Shown one piece after another: positions 29,386 to 40,865 of a DNA stretch of 64,000 nt. The notes below the pieces were generated by a model, which was not told where the DNA came from, searched no databases, and saw only the letters and a program-made list of their open reading frames with translations. Position 1 is the stretch's first letter, and each line of letters opens with the position of its first letter. This stretch comes from Rhodobiaceae bacterium (lineage in GTDB: Bacteria; Pseudomonadota; Alphaproteobacteria; RS24), in assembly GCA_018660505.1 (NCBI GenBank), contig JABJKE010000030.1, positions 97,989 to 161,988 on the forward strand, in the 5' to 3' direction. A program made the position numbers and the translations under genes.

Positions 29386-31574
29386 GCCATATCAATGACA
29401 CCCCGATTACCGAGGCGCTGGTAGCCGAACACGGGCTGACGCCAGACGAATTTCAAAAGGTCTGTGAGCATATGGGTCGGGTGCCCAATTATACCGAGCT
29501 CGGGGTTTTCTCGGTCATGTGGTCGGAACATTGCTCGTATAAATCATCTCGCAAATGGCTGAAAAAACTACCCGTATCGGGCCCGCAAGTCATCCAAGGG
29601 CCGGGCGAAAACGCTGGCGTCATTGATATCGGCGACGGCGATGCGGCGGTGTTTAAAATGGAAAGTCATAACCACCCTTCTTTCATCGAGCCCTATCAAG
29701 GCGCCGCCACGGGCGTGGGCGGCATTATGCGCGACGTCTTTACCATGGGCGCGCGCCCCGTTGCCAATTTAAACGCGCTGCGTTTTGGCGCGCCAGAGCA
29801 CCCCAAAACCCGCCATCTTGTGGCCGGCGTCGTGTCGGGCATTGGCGGTTATGGCAATTGCATGGGCGTGCCGACGGTGGGTGGCGAGATTAATTTCGAC
29901 CCGAGCTATAATGGCAATAATCTGGTGAACGCCATGTGCGTGGGCGTGGCGCGCACCGATAAAATTTTCTATGCGGCCGCCACAGGCATCGGCTCTCCGG
30001 TGGTTTATGTGGGCTCCAAAACCGGACGCGATGGCATTCATGGCGCCACCATGGCCTCGGCCGAATTTGACGATGCGTCGGAAGAAAAACGCCCTACCGT
30101 TCAAGTGGGCGATCCGTTTACCGAAAAACTATTGCTGGAAGCGTGCCAAGAACTAATGGCCTCGGATGCGATTATTGGCATTCAAGATATGGGCGCCGCG
30201 GGTCTCACCTCTTCGTCGGTTGAGATGGCCGATAAAGGCGGCGTTGGCATTGTGTTGAATCTCGACAAAGTGCCGGTGCGCGAAACCCATATGACGGGCT
30301 ATGAAATGCTGCTCTCGGAAAGCCAAGAGCGCATGTTGATGGTGCTCAAACCCGGCCGCGAGCCAGAAGCCAAAGCGATTTTTGACCGCTGGGGTCTCGA
30401 CTTCGCCGTCATTGGCGAGCTGACCGACACAGGCCGCATGGTGGTGCATCACCAAGGCCGCGAAATTGCCGATATGCCCCTAGGGCCCTTGGCCGATGGC
30501 GCGCCCGAATATGACCGCCCGCATGTGCCGACCCCAAAAGCGGACGACTTCAACGACGCTTGGCTGGACGGCGCGCCGGACACGCTGAGCGCGCTTAAAA
30601 AACTGATGGGCTCGAGCGAAGTGGCCTCGCGGCGCTGGGTCTATGAGCAATATGACAGCATGGTGATGGGCGATACCGTGGCCGGCCCCAGCGGCGATGC
30701 CGCGCTGGTGCGCGTGCATGGCACCAACAAAGGCCTTGCGATGTCGACCGATGTAAACCCACGCTATTGCTTCGCCGACCCGGTAGAGGGCGGCAAACAG
30801 GCGGTGGCAGAAGCCTATCGGAACATTTGCGCGATTGGCGCCAAACCTCTGGCCATCACCAATTGCTTGAACTTTGGCAATCCCGAACGACCCGAAATTA
30901 TGGGTCAATTCGTCGGCTGCCTGGAGGGCATGGGAGATGCGGGCAAAACTCTCGATTTCCCCATCGTCTCGGGCAATGTGTCGCTTTACAATGAAACCAA
31001 TGGCACGGGCATTTTACCGACCCCGGCCATTGGCGGCGTCGGGCTTATCCAAGACCTCGACAAAGCCGTGGGCAATAGCTTTACCCAAGACGGCCAGATT
31101 ATCTATCTACTGGGCGAGACAAATGGCCATTTGGGCGCCTCGCTCTACCAGCGCGACGTGTTGGACAATCATCAGATTGTGGGCCCGCCTCGGGTTGATT
31201 TGGCGCAAGAAAAAGCCCATGGCAGCTTTGTTCGAGACGCCATCGACCAAGGCCTTATTGCGGCCGCCCACGACTTATCCGACGGCGGCCTTTTGGTGGC
31301 TTTAGCCGAGATGAGCTTGGGGCACGGCATCGGCGCTCAAATCGAGCCAGATGGCGACACCGGTTTCTGGTTCGGCGAAGACCAAGCCCGCTACCTGATG
31401 AGCGTCGCGCCGGAAAAAGCCGACGCCTTTGAAGCTTTGGCGAAAGACCTACCGCTGAAGCGGCTTGGAAAAACTGCTGGCCATACATTGACATTTGGGT
31501 CTAGCCTTTCCATATCCGTAGCAGAGCTGAATGAAATTTATGAGGGTTGGTTTCCGGCCCTCATGTCGAGTTAA
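29382..31574 (+). CDS. purL: phosphoribosylformylglycinamidine synthase subunit PurL
   Basis: [22 protein letters not shown] and [37 protein letters not shown] overlap with purQ, so start is 29382. Confidence 0.97.
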   Translation: MSHINDTPITEALVAEHGLTPDEFQKVCEHMGRVPNYTELGVFSVMWSEHCSYKSSRKWLKKLPVSGPQVIQGPGENAGVIDIGDGDAAVFKMESHNHPSFIEPYQGAATGVGGIMRDVFTMGARPVANLNALRFGAPEHPKTRHLVAGVVSGIGGYGNCMGVPTVGGEINFDPSYNGNNLVNAMCVGVARTDKIFYAAATGIGSPVVYVGSKTGRDGIHGATMASAEFDDASEEKRPTVQVGDPFTEKLLLEACQELMASDAIIGIQDMGAAGLTSSSVEMADKGGVGIVLNLDKVPVRETHMTGYEMLLSESQERMLMVLKPGREPEAKAIFDRWGLDFAVIGELTDTGRMVVHHQGREIADMPLGPLADGAPEYDRPHVPTPKADDFNDAWLDGAPDTLSALKKLMGSSEVASRRWVYEQYDSMVMGDTVAGPSGDAALVRVHGTNKGLAMSTDVNPRYCFADPVEGGKQAVAEAYRNICAIGAKPLAITNCLNFGNPERPEIMGQFVGCLEGMGDAGKTLDFPIVSGNVSLYNETNGTGILPTPAIGGVGLIQDLDKAVGNSFTQDGQIIYLLGETNGHLGASLYQRDVLDNHQIVGPPRVDLAQEKAHGSFVRDAIDQGLIAAAHDLSDGGLLVALAEMSLGHGIGAQIEPDGDTGFWFGEDQARYLMSVAPEKADAFEALAKDLPLKRLGKTAGHTLTFGSSLSISVAELNEIYEGWFPALMSS

Positions 31575-31590
31575 GCCGAAAGGACACATC

Positions 31591-31833
31591 ATGCCCATGA
31601 GCGCTGGTGAACTAGAGACCCTCATCCGCACGGCCCTGCCCGATGCGCAAGTCGAGATTACCGACCTGCGCGGCGATGGCGACCATTACGCGGCGCATGT
31701 GGTCGCTGCGGCCTTTGAGGGCTTGTCTCGGGTGCAACAACACAAGATGGTCTATGACGCGCTGCAAGGCGGCATGGGCGACGAATTACACGCCTTGGCG
31801 CTGCAAACCGCAGCGCCGTCGAAACACAGTTAA
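31591..31833 (+). CDS. BolA family protein
   Basis: IRTALPDAQVEITDLRGDGDHYAAHVVAAAFEGLSRVQQHKMVYDALQG. Confidence 0.92.
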   Translation: MPMSAGELETLIRTALPDAQVEITDLRGDGDHYAAHVVAAAFEGLSRVQQHKMVYDALQGGMGDELHALALQTAAPSKHS

Positions 31834-31852
31834 CCCAAGTTAGGAGACGAGG

Positions 31853-32182
31853 ATGAGCGACATTCATCAGACGATTCAAAGCGAAGTCGATAGCGCCGAT
31901 GTGGTGTTGTTTATGAAAGGCACGCCTGTGTTTCCGCAGTGCGGCTTCTCTGGCCAAGTGGTGCAAATTTTAGGCCATATCGGCGTGCCCTTTAAAGGCG
32001 TCAATGTGCTGGAAGATGACGGGCTTCGCAATGGCATTAAAAGCTTTTCGAACTGGCCAACCATTCCCCAGCTTTATATTAAAGGCGAATTTGTGGGCGG
32101 CTGCGATATTATCCGCGAGATGTTTGAAGAAGGCGAATTGCGCCCGCTACTCGAAGAAAAAGGCATTGCGTTAGCTGAATAA
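31853..32182 (+). CDS. grxD: monothiol glutaredoxin, Grx4 family
   Basis: [24 protein letters not shown] and [24 protein letters not shown]. Confidence 0.95.
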   Translation: MSDIHQTIQSEVDSADVVLFMKGTPVFPQCGFSGQVVQILGHIGVPFKGVNVLEDDGLRNGIKSFSNWPTIPQLYIKGEFVGGCDIIREMFEEGELRPLLEEKGIALAE

Positions 32183-32221
32183 GATAGCTGGCTGAATAAG
32201 AGAGCCGCTGAGCCAAAGAAA

Positions 32222-32250
32222 AAGCCCGCCGAATTGGCGGGCTTTTTTAT
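32222..32250 (+). terminator. Rho-independent terminator, possibly bidirectional
   Basis: AAAGCCCGCC GAATT GGCGGGCTTTTTT between convergent grxD and rpsD. Confidence 0.88.
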
Positions 32251-32307
32251 TTCCTGTTTGACGTCCGGTCGCTTTCGCGCCCGTGCTGGTTTTGGCCAGC
32301 CTAAAAT

Positions 32308-32928
32308 CTAATTGCGCGAATAAAATTCGACCACGAGATTAGGTTCCATTTGAACCGGATAAGGAATATCGGCCAATTGCGGCACTTGGGTCAGCGAGGC
32401 GGTCATTTTAGAATGATCGACGCTGGTATACTCCGGAATATCGCGCTCGGCGCTTTGGATCGCTTCCAGAACCACATTGAGGTTGCGCGACTTTTCGCGC
32501 ACTTCCACAACATCACCCACTTTCAGACGACGGCTTGGAATATTGCACCGACGACCATTGACCATCACATGACCATGGTTGACGAATTGGCGCGCAGCAA
32601 ACACGGTGGTGACGAATTTCGCCCGATACACCAACGCATCGAGACGTGACTCGAGCAAGCCTACGAGGTTCTCGCTGGTATCGCCTTTGACCCGAACCGC
32701 TTCGGCATAAATGCCTTTAAACTGCTTTTCGGTAATATTGCCGTAATAGCCTTTCAGCTTCTGCTTGGCACGAAGCTGCAGACCAAAGTCAGACAGTTTG
32801 CCACGGCGGCGCTGACCATGCTGGCCGGGGCCATAATCACGGTTGTTGACCGGGCTTTTGGGGCGACCCCAAATGTTTTCGCCCATACGGCGGTCAATTT
32901 TATACTTCGTTGATAGGCGCTTGCTCAT
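32308..32928 (-). CDS. rpsD: 30S ribosomal protein S4
   Basis: [70 protein letters not shown]. Confidence 0.98.
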   Translation of the reverse strand: MSKRLSTKYKIDRRMGENIWGRPKSPVNNRDYGPGQHGQRRRGKLSDFGLQLRAKQKLKGYYGNITEKQFKGIYAEAVRVKGDTSENLVGLLESRLDALVYRAKFVTTVFAARQFVNHGHVMVNGRRCNIPSRRLKVGDVVEVREKSRNLNVVLEAIQSAERDIPEYTSVDHSKMTASLTQVPQLADIPYPVQMEPNLVVEFYSRN

Positions 32929-32951
32929 GCGGCGCTGTCCTTACTTTAAAC

Positions 32952-32979
32952 AAAAAAATGCGCGAGACGATTTCTCGCG
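32952..32979 (-). terminator. Rho-independent terminator
   Basis: Minus strand CGCGAGA AATCG TCTCGCG CATTTTTTTG, downstream of the 33036 gene end. Confidence 0.8.
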
Positions 32980-33035
32980 GATTGGCGCGTAATATACAAA
33001 AAGCCCCGTCATTGTCAAACTGGTTTTTCGCTTAT

Positions 33036-33869
33036 TTACGCGTCTTTCTCGATATTCTCGCCAGGGTCGCGCTCACCACGAGAAATGGCCGCCACACGCG
33101 GCTTTAAAAGCGGGTCTTTTGCCCCGCGAGGCCAGCGTAAAAGCGAATTTATCATGCCGCGAAACGTGCGCACGTCCTGTTCGGTCAGGGTCGCGCGGTG
33201 CAACATATTGCGAATATTGCGCGCCATAGCCGGCGCTTTGGCCGGCGGGGCCAAAAATCCCGAAGCCGAGAGCCCCGCTTCCAAATGCGCGAACATAGCG
33301 TTAACCTCGGCGCGCGTGGCGGGGCGCGTGTCTGGCATTTCTTGGCGCACCTCGGGTGTGGTGTCGGTGGCCTGATACCATTCATAGCCCAGAAGCAAAA
33401 CCGCTTGCGCCAAATTGAGCGACGAAAATTCTGGGTTGAGCGGCACCCGACAAATCGCATCGGCGAGGGAAATATCTTCATTGTCGAGGCCGGTGCGCTC
33501 GGGGCCGAATAAAATCCCGCCCTGCAAATCGGCGTTCTCGGCTTGGCGCGCCCGCATTTCGGCCGCCACTTTCTCGGGCGTTAACACCGGCTTCACCATA
33601 TCGCGCATCCGCGCCGTGGTGGCCACCAGAAAGCCCAAATCAGCGGTGGCTTGCGCCACTGTATCAAACAGTTTGTGGTTCTCAATCAAAGCAGAGGCGC
33701 CCGACGAGGCCTTCAGCGCGCGCTCATATTGCCAGCCCTCGCGGGGGCTTACCAACCTGAGGTCCGTGAGGCCGAAATTCAGCATGGCACGCGCCACGGT
33801 GCCGATATTTTCGCCTAATTGGGCGCCGACAAGGATAATTGCTGGCGCTTTTGTCCTTAAATCACTCAT
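33036..33869 (-). CDS. trmJ: RNA methyltransferase, TrmJ-like (SPOUT)
   Basis: IILVGAQLGENIGTVARAMLNFGLTDLRLVSPR, FGPERTGLDNEDISLADAICRVPLNPEFSSLNLAQAVLLLGYE. Confidence 0.88.
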   Translation of the reverse strand: MSDLRTKAPAIILVGAQLGENIGTVARAMLNFGLTDLRLVSPREGWQYERALKASSGASALIENHKLFDTVAQATADLGFLVATTARMRDMVKPVLTPEKVAAEMRARQAENADLQGGILFGPERTGLDNEDISLADAICRVPLNPEFSSLNLAQAVLLLGYEWYQATDTTPEVRQEMPDTRPATRAEVNAMFAHLEAGLSASGFLAPPAKAPAMARNIRNMLHRATLTEQDVRTFRGMINSLLRWPRGAKDPLLKPRVAAISRGERDPGENIEKDA

Positions 33870-34010
33870 TCCACTCCCTTAGGCCAAAGAACGCCTTTTA
33901 TCAACGCTGCAATTTTGCTATGAACTAAAGCTCACACAAAGATGTTAGGGGTTCGGCGGGCCGTTGAGCCCTGCTTCGCGCCATACCATCAGCTACAGGA
34001 TGAATAGAAA

Positions 34011-35222
34011 ATGTCGAAAATAAAAGTAGAGAATCCAATTGTTGAGCTGGATGGCGATGAAATGACCCGCATCATTTGGCAGATGATTAAAGACAAATTA
34101 ATTCATCCCTATCTCGACCTTGATTTGAAATATTTCGACCTCGGCATTGAAGCGCGCGATGACACGGACGACCAAATCACCATCGATAGCGCCGAAGCGA
34201 TTAAGCAAATCGGCGTTGGGGTAAAATGCGCCACCATCACCCCCGATGAAGCGCGCGTTGAAGAATTTGGCCTCAAACAAATGTGGCGCTCGCCCAATGG
34301 CACCATCCGCAATATTCTAGGCGGTACGGTTTTCCGCGAGCCGATTATTTGCCGCAATGTGCCGCGCCTGGTGCCCGGCTGGACCGACCCGATTGTCATC
34401 GGCCGCCATGCCTTTGGCGACCAATATCGCGCCACCGATTTCGTCGTGCCTGGCAAAGGCAAACTGACCATGAAATGGGAAGCCGAAGACGGCAGCGACA
34501 CCAAAGAATTTGAAGTGTTTAACTTCCCCAGCGGCGGCGTGGCTATGTCGATGTATAATCTCGATGACAGTATCCGCGATTTCGCCCGCGCCTGTATGCT
34601 CTACGCCATAGACCGCCAATGGCCGCTCTATCTCTCGACTAAAAACACCATTTTGAAAGCCTATGACGGGCGCTTCAAAGATTTATTCCAAGAAGTTTTC
34701 GACGCTGAATTTAAAGACCAATTTGATAAATTGGGCATCGCCTATGAGCATCGCCTGATCGACGATATGGTGGCGGCAGCGATGAAATGGAACGGCGAAT
34801 TTGTCTGGGCCTGTAAAAACTACGATGGCGATGTGCAATCCGATACCGTCGCCCAAGGCTTTGGCTCCTTGGGGCTGATGACCTCGGTTTTGTTAACACC
34901 CGATGGCAAAACCATGGAAGCCGAAGCCGCCCACGGCACGGTGACGCGCCACTATCGCGCGCATCAGCGCGGCGAAGACACATCGACCAATTCCATCGCC
35001 TCGATTTTTGCTTGGACGCGCGGCATTTCCAAACGCGCTGAATTGGATAAAAATGACGCGCTGGCGCATTTTGCCACGACGCTGGAGAAAACCTGCGTCA
35101 GCACCGTAGAGCGCGGCTCAATGACCAAAGATTTGGCACTCTTGGTCGGCGAAGGCCAAAAATGGCTCACCACCGAGGGTTTCCTCGATGCGGTTCGCGA
35201 GAATTTAGAAAAAGCGCTTTAA
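34011..35222 (+). CDS. icd: NADP-dependent isocitrate dehydrogenase
   Basis: [40 protein letters not shown] and [34 protein letters not shown]. Confidence 0.97.
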   Translation: MSKIKVENPIVELDGDEMTRIIWQMIKDKLIHPYLDLDLKYFDLGIEARDDTDDQITIDSAEAIKQIGVGVKCATITPDEARVEEFGLKQMWRSPNGTIRNILGGTVFREPIICRNVPRLVPGWTDPIVIGRHAFGDQYRATDFVVPGKGKLTMKWEAEDGSDTKEFEVFNFPSGGVAMSMYNLDDSIRDFARACMLYAIDRQWPLYLSTKNTILKAYDGRFKDLFQEVFDAEFKDQFDKLGIAYEHRLIDDMVAAAMKWNGEFVWACKNYDGDVQSDTVAQGFGSLGLMTSVLLTPDGKTMEAEAAHGTVTRHYRAHQRGEDTSTNSIASIFAWTRGISKRAELDKNDALAHFATTLEKTCVSTVERGSMTKDLALLVGEGQKWLTTEGFLDAVRENLEKAL

Positions 35223-35229
35223 GCTTACC

Positions 35230-37905
35230 TTAACCTAACAGGGCTTCAATATCGGCAATGGCTTGCGCGCCATTTTGCGTCTCGGGGCCGCCGGCTTGCG
35301 CCATGTCTGGGCGTCCGCCGCCGCCCTGCCCGCCAAGCGCGGCAGAGCCAGCTTTCACTAAATCAACCGCATTGAAACGCGACGTTAAATCCTGCGTCAC
35401 GCCCACGGCAATGCCTGCTTTGCCATTATCAATGCCAATGAAAACCACAACGCCGCTGCCCAATTGCTTTTTGCCGTCGTCCACAAGACCGCGTAATTCT
35501 TTGGCTGGCAGGCCATCGAGACAGCGCGCCATAAAGGAGACGCCGTTAATCTCGCGCACCTGCGAGGCGCTCTCGTCGCCGCCGCTATGGGCGCCCGCCA
35601 AGGCCAATTGTTTTTTGGCTTCGGCCAACTCTCGGTCGAGGTTTTTTCGCTCTTCGAGAAGCTTGCTGACGCGAGCCGGCAGGTCTTCCACGCCGACTTT
35701 CAATTCTTGCGTGGCGGCGTGCAGAATATGTTCGTGGGCGGCAATTTGGGCCAAAGCGGCTTTGCCTGTGCGCGCCTCAATACGGCGCACGCCCGAGGCG
35801 ACCGCGCCTTCGGAGCTGATTTTCAACAGGCCAATATCGCCCAAACGGCGCACATGCGTGCCGCCGCAAAGCTCTACCGAATAGGCGCCCTCTGTGTCGT
35901 CTGAATTGCCCAAGCCCATCGATAAAACGCGCACTTCATCGCCATATTTCTCGCCAAACAGAGCCAAAGCGCCCGCTTCAATGGCTTCATCGGGGGTCAT
36001 CAGGCGGGTCGAGACGTCGGCGTTTTGGCGGATGATATCATTGACCATGGCCTCGGCGGCATCAACTTCTTCTGGTGTCATGGCGCGCGGATGCGAGAAA
36101 TCAAAGCGCAAACTCTGGTCGTTGACCAGCGAGCCTTTTTGCGTCACATGATCGCCCAACACACGGCGCAAGGCTTCGTGCAATAAATGCGTGGCCGAAT
36201 GATTGGCGCGAATCGCATCGCGCCGCGCCACGTCAATTTCTTGATGCACCAGCGCGCCGTGGCGCAATTCGCCCGCCTCGACCGTGCCGTGGAGAACATG
36301 CACATCGCCGAGCCTTTTTCGGGTTTCGGTAATCTCAATCGCCAGACCCGCCCCATCGCTCAACCGACCGATATCGCCAACTTGGCCGCCGCTTTCGGCA
36401 TAGAACGGGGTTTGGTTGAGCATGACGGCAATCTCGTCGCCAGCCTTGGCCTCTAGCACGGTCTCGCCATCGCGCACGATGGCCAGCACTTGCCCCTCGG
36501 CTTCGCCGGATTGATAGCCGACAAATTCGCTGGCGCCATGCTCATTACGTAAATCAAACCAAATGGCCTCCGTTGCCTCTTGGCCGGAACCCGACCAATT
36601 GGCGCGCGCGTCGGCGCGTTGTTTTTCCATCGCCGTATCAAAGCCATTGGTATCGACCGACAGGCCTTTTTCGCGCAAAGCATCTTGGGTCAAATCAAGC
36701 GGGAAGCCGAAAGTATCGTAAAGTTTAAACGCCACATCGCCCGGCAGCGTGTCGGTTTTCATTTGCCCCAATTCATCGTCGAGCAATTTCAGACCACGCC
36801 CCAACATATCACGGAAGCGGTCTTCTTCGTGGCGCAGGGTTTCCACAATCAAGGCGCTAGCGCGTTCTAATTCAGGATAGGCCGCCGCCATTTGGGTTTT
36901 TAACGCGGGAAACAATTGCCATAACACTGGCTCTTTAGTGCCCAACATATGCGCGTGGCGCATGGCGCGGCGCATAATGCGGCGCAGCACATAGCCGCGC
37001 CCCTCATTGGACGGCAAAACGCCATCGGCGATTAAAAACGCCGACGAGCGCAAATGGTCGGCAATCACCCGATGGCTGACCCCATGCGCGCCCTCAATGC
37101 TTTGGCCAGATATATCGGCCGAGGCCTCGATGAGATGATACATGAGGTCGGTATCGTAATTATCGTGTTTGCCTTGCAAAACCGCGCCAATGCGCTCTAG
37201 CCCCATGCCCGTATCGATACTGGGTCGGGGTAAATCCACGCGCGTGCCATCGCTTTGCTGCTCATATTGCATGAATACGATGTTCCAAATTTCAATAAAC
37301 CGATCGCCGTCTTCTTCCGGGCTGCCCGGGGGGCCACCGGCAATGGCTTCGCCATGGTCGAAGAAAATTTCGGAGCATGGACCACAAGGGCCCGTGTCGC
37401 CCATTGACCAGAAATTATCAGCCGTGCCAATGCGGATGATTCTATCTTCCGACAGGCCCGCAATTTTTTGCCAAAGGCCGAAAGCCTCTTCATCTTCTGC
37501 ATAGACCGTTGCCAGTAATTTCTCAGCCGGCAGGTCGAGTTCCTTGGTCAAAAAATTCCACGCGTAATGAATGGCTTCTTCTTTAAAGTAATCGCCAAAG
37601 GAAAAATTTCCCAGCATTTCGAAAAACGTATGGTGGCGCGCGGTATAGCCAACATTGTCGAGGTCATTATGCTTGCCGCCAGCGCGCACGCATTTTTGCG
37701 AACTCACCGTGCGCGGACCGACCCATTTTTCGGGGATGGCTTCTTGCCCGGTAAAATAATTCTTAAACGGCACCATGCCCGCATTGGTGAACAAAAGCGT
37801 CGGGTCATTCAGCGGCACGAGCGGGCTGGAGGCCACCACTTCGTGCGATTCCGCTTTAAAATAATCTAAAAAACTTGCGCGGATATCCGCCAGACCAGTC
37901 GACAT
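35230..37905 (-). CDS. alaS: alanyl-tRNA synthetase
   Basis: [44 protein letters not shown] and [15 protein letters not shown]. Confidence 0.98.
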   Translation of the reverse strand: MSTGLADIRASFLDYFKAESHEVVASSPLVPLNDPTLLFTNAGMVPFKNYFTGQEAIPEKWVGPRTVSSQKCVRAGGKHNDLDNVGYTARHHTFFEMLGNFSFGDYFKEEAIHYAWNFLTKELDLPAEKLLATVYAEDEEAFGLWQKIAGLSEDRIIRIGTADNFWSMGDTGPCGPCSEIFFDHGEAIAGGPPGSPEEDGDRFIEIWNIVFMQYEQQSDGTRVDLPRPSIDTGMGLERIGAVLQGKHDNYDTDLMYHLIEASADISGQSIEGAHGVSHRVIADHLRSSAFLIADGVLPSNEGRGYVLRRIMRRAMRHAHMLGTKEPVLWQLFPALKTQMAAAYPELERASALIVETLRHEEDRFRDMLGRGLKLLDDELGQMKTDTLPGDVAFKLYDTFGFPLDLTQDALREKGLSVDTNGFDTAMEKQRADARANWSGSGQEATEAIWFDLRNEHGASEFVGYQSGEAEGQVLAIVRDGETVLEAKAGDEIAVMLNQTPFYAESGGQVGDIGRLSDGAGLAIEITETRKRLGDVHVLHGTVEAGELRHGALVHQEIDVARRDAIRANHSATHLLHEALRRVLGDHVTQKGSLVNDQSLRFDFSHPRAMTPEEVDAAEAMVNDIIRQNADVSTRLMTPDEAIEAGALALFGEKYGDEVRVLSMGLGNSDDTEGAYSVELCGGTHVRRLGDIGLLKISSEGAVASGVRRIEARTGKAALAQIAAHEHILHAATQELKVGVEDLPARVSKLLEERKNLDRELAEAKKQLALAGAHSGGDESASQVREINGVSFMARCLDGLPAKELRGLVDDGKKQLGSGVVVFIGIDNGKAGIAVGVTQDLTSRFNAVDLVKAGSAALGGQGGGGRPDMAQAGGPETQNGAQAIADIEALLG

Positions 37906-37985
37906 GGTTCACCTCACTCTATGCCTTTTACATAGCCGTTCGCGCGCTCAAGAACAAGAAGCTTCCCCTGCCGATAGCACAACAA

Positions 37986-38010
37986 AAAGGCCCGACAAAG
38001 CCGGGCCTTT
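37986..38010 (-). terminator. Rho-independent terminator (recA)
   Basis: Minus strand AAAGGCCCGGCTTTGTCGGGCCTTTTTG. Confidence 0.85.
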
Positions 38011-38074
38011 CAATTTATGTCACTGTAAGCTCGATTGTCAGTTCGACTGCCAGTTCGCTTGCTAGTGCAAAAGA

Positions 38075-39172
38075 CTAACCTGCCGCTTCTTCCACCGGAG
38101 CTTCATCTTGCCCCTTGGCCAATAAGGCTTCTTCCTCTGTTAGCTCTTCAACATCGATGAGACCCGCATCAGCGCGCACTTTGGCTTCAATTTCCGCCGC
38201 CATATCTGGGTTTTCGAGCAAGAACTTGCGGGTGTTTTCTTTGCCTTGGCCGATGCGTTGCGTGCCATAGCTATACCAGCTGCCGGCTTTCTCAACGATT
38301 TCAGCTTTCACACCGAGGTCAATCAGCTCCCCCATTTTGGAAATGCCTTCGCCATATAAAATGTCAAATTCGACGACGCGGAAAGGCGGGGCCACTTTAT
38401 TCTTCACCACTTTCACGCGGGTCTGGTTTCCAATCACTTCATCGCGGTCTTTAATGGCGCCAATGCGGCGAATGTCCAAACGGCACGACGAGTAAAATTT
38501 CAGCGCATTGCCGCCAGTGGTGGTTTCGGGCGAGCCGAACATCACGCCAATTTTCATCCGAATTTGGTTGATGAAAATCACCATCGTATTGGAACGCGAA
38601 ATCGAGCCAGTCAATTTACGCAGCGCTTGGCTCATCAACCGCGCTTGCAGACCTGGCAGACTGTCGCCCATATCGCCTTCTAATTCGGCTCTTGGGGTCA
38701 AGGCTGCCACCGAGTCGATAACCAAAACATCGACCGCCGCAGAGCGCACCAATGTATCGGCAATTTCGAGCGCCTGCTCGCCATTGTCTGGCTGCGAAAT
38801 CAGCAAATCTTCCACATTCACGCCCAGCTTATTTGCATAGCCGGGATCCAGCGCATGTTCCGCATCGATAAAGCCACAAGTGCCACCGACTTTTTGCGAC
38901 TCGGCAATCGTATGCAGCGCCAAAGTGGTTTTGCCCGAGCTCTCCGGACCATAAATCTCAATCACCCGCCCTTTGGGCAAGCCACCAATGCCAAGCGCAA
39001 TATCAAGCCCCAGCGAGCCCGTTGAAATGCTCTCGATAGCTTCGATACTGGCTGGATCGCCCAGCTTCATAATCGAGCCTTTACCGTAACTTTTCTCAAT
39101 CTGAGACAACGCCGCTTCCAGCGCTTTTTTCTTCTCTTCACTCTTTTGCATAAGGTTCACCACTTCAGCCAT
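38075..39172 (-). CDS. recA: recombinase RecA
   Basis: [58 protein letters not shown]. Confidence 0.99.
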   Translation of the reverse strand: MAEVVNLMQKSEEKKKALEAALSQIEKSYGKGSIMKLGDPASIEAIESISTGSLGLDIALGIGGLPKGRVIEIYGPESSGKTTLALHTIAESQKVGGTCGFIDAEHALDPGYANKLGVNVEDLLISQPDNGEQALEIADTLVRSAAVDVLVIDSVAALTPRAELEGDMGDSLPGLQARLMSQALRKLTGSISRSNTMVIFINQIRMKIGVMFGSPETTTGGNALKFYSSCRLDIRRIGAIKDRDEVIGNQTRVKVVKNKVAPPFRVVEFDILYGEGISKMGELIDLGVKAEIVEKAGSWYSYGTQRIGQGKENTRKFLLENPDMAAEIEAKVRADAGLIDVEELTEEEALLAKGQDEAPVEEAAG

Positions 39173-39225
39173 AATCTAAGCTCCCGTTATTTCATAGCCC
39201 GATAGTGCGGGCAATGAAGCATTAT

Positions 39226-39240
39226 GTTCACTTTTTGTTC
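39226..39240. promoter_or_regulatory. alphaproteobacterial LexA (SOS) box upstream of recA
   Basis: GTTC-ACTTTTT-GTTC, exact GTTC-N7-GTTC, about 55 bp upstream of the recA start. Confidence 0.85.
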
Positions 39241-39358
39241 TATTTGTCAAGAACAGGTATAAGCCATTGAATTGGTGCTATTTTTTATAAATTTAAACCT
39301 GTGTGTAAAAACCAAATCGGCGATTTTAAGCGGTGCTGGATAGAATCACCAAATGGCA

Positions 39359-39811
39359 TTAGTCGTCGCGATAGACCCGCTCGCGCTTTTCGTGGCGCTC
39401 TTGGGCTTCCAGTCCCATGGTCGCAATGGGGCGCGCATCGAGACGCTTCAAACTAATCGGGTCGCCGGTCTCTTCGCAATAGCCATAGGTCTTATCTTCG
39501 ATACGCCGCAGCGCGCTATCAATTTTATTGACCAGCTTGCGATGCCTGTCGCGCGTGCGCAGCTCGAGTTGTTTCTCGGCTTCTGAATTGGCACGGTCGA
39601 CGTCATCAGGGTGATTGACGCTTTCGTTTTGCAAGCCCATCACCGTCTCTTTGGTTCCTTTAATCAGATCGTCTTTCCAGTCCATCAGCTTGCGACGGAA
39701 ATACTCTCTTTGCCGAGCGTTCATAAATGGCTCGTCATCTGTTGGAACATAGTCTTTCGGCAGTCGGGTCGCCATGAGCGTCTCTTCCCTATCATTTCGT
39801 TTTTCGTCCAT
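39359..39811 (-). CDS. dksA: RNA polymerase-binding protein DksA
   Basis: EPFMNARQREYFRRKLMDWKDDLI...DPDD-like NHPDDVDRANSEAE and zinc-finger region KTYGYCEETGDPISLKRLDARP. Start could be 39775 or 39811. Confidence 0.93.
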   Translation of the reverse strand: MDEKRNDREETLMATRLPKDYVPTDDEPFMNARQREYFRRKLMDWKDDLIKGTKETVMGLQNESVNHPDDVDRANSEAEKQLELRTRDRHRKLVNKIDSALRRIEDKTYGYCEETGDPISLKRLDARPIATMGLEAQERHEKRERVYRDD

Positions 39812-39990
39812 CGCCTTTTGAGCAATTAAACGAGCGCATTTTCTATAGGTAATTCGAGGCATAAAATCAAGCCACCTTCGCGTTAATAAGTTTACAGAAT
39901 TGACACTTGCACGCACGCGAGCTTGCCCTTAGTCTTTGCCGCCATACGTCGCCTGTTACAGGTAATTTGATATTCATGAGGAAACCATCC

Positions 39991-40842
39991 ATGTCCCAAA
40001 AGTTTGAAGGCACCGAAAATTATATCGCCACTGAAGATTTGCGCATTGCGGTTAATGCCGCGTTAACGCTGCAACGCCCGCTGCTGATTAAAGGCGAGCC
40101 CGGCACGGGTAAAACCGTTTTGGCGGAAGAAGTTTCCAAAGCCCTGAACATGAAGCTGATTACCTGGCACGTGAAATCGACCACCAAGGCGCAACAAGGG
40201 CTTTACGAATATGACGCTATCACCCGCCTGCGCGACAGCCAATTGGGCGACGAGCGCGTGAAGGATGTGAAAAACTACATCAACAAAGGCAAGCTGTGGG
40301 AAGCCTTCGAGCAAGAAGAACGCGCCGTGCTGCTGATCGATGAAATTGATAAAGCCGACATCGAGTTTCCAAACGATTTGCTGCAAGAGCTAGACCGCAT
40401 GGAATTTTACGTTTACGAGACCGGCGAAACCATTAAGGCGGCGCAGCGCCCGCTGGTTATCATCACCTCGAACAATGAAAAAGAATTGCCCGACGCGTTT
40501 TTGCGCCGTTGCTTCTTCCACTATATCTCCTTCCCCGATGCCGATACGATGACCGAGATTGTAGATGTGCATTATCCAGACATCAAAGACCGTCTGGTGA
40601 AAAACGCCCTCGCCTCGTTTTACGAAGTGCGCGATGTGCCCGGCCTGAAGAAAAAGCCTTCGACGTCCGAGCTTTTGGATTGGTTGAAACTTCTGATGAA
40701 CGAAGACATCGACCCGGAAACCCTGCGCCAGCAAGATGCCGGCAAGCTGATTCCGCCGCTGCATGGCGCGCTGATTAAAAACGAGCAAGACGTGCATTTG
40801 TTTGAGCGTCTGGCCTTTTTGGCGCGGCGAGAGCGCAATTAG
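39991..40842 (+). CDS. MoxR-family AAA ATPase
   Basis: RPLLIKGEPGTGKTVLAEEVSKAL (Walker A), AVLLIDEIDKADIEFPNDLLQELDRMEF (Walker B). Confidence 0.93.
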   Translation: MSQKFEGTENYIATEDLRIAVNAALTLQRPLLIKGEPGTGKTVLAEEVSKALNMKLITWHVKSTTKAQQGLYEYDAITRLRDSQLGDERVKDVKNYINKGKLWEAFEQEERAVLLIDEIDKADIEFPNDLLQELDRMEFYVYETGETIKAAQRPLVIITSNNEKELPDAFLRRCFFHYISFPDADTMTEIVDVHYPDIKDRLVKNALASFYEVRDVPGLKKKPSTSELLDWLKLLMNEDIDPETLRQQDAGKLIPPLHGALIKNEQDVHLFERLAFLARRERN

Positions 40843-40865
40843 ATTGACTGAAAGGGGCCTGTCCC

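Noticed and set aside
38028-38068. Short imperfect repeats (CAGTTCGACTGCCAGTTCGCTTGC) near the recA 3' end
   Set aside because: Only about two imperfect units with no clear structure; likely chance or decayed repeat next to the recA terminator.
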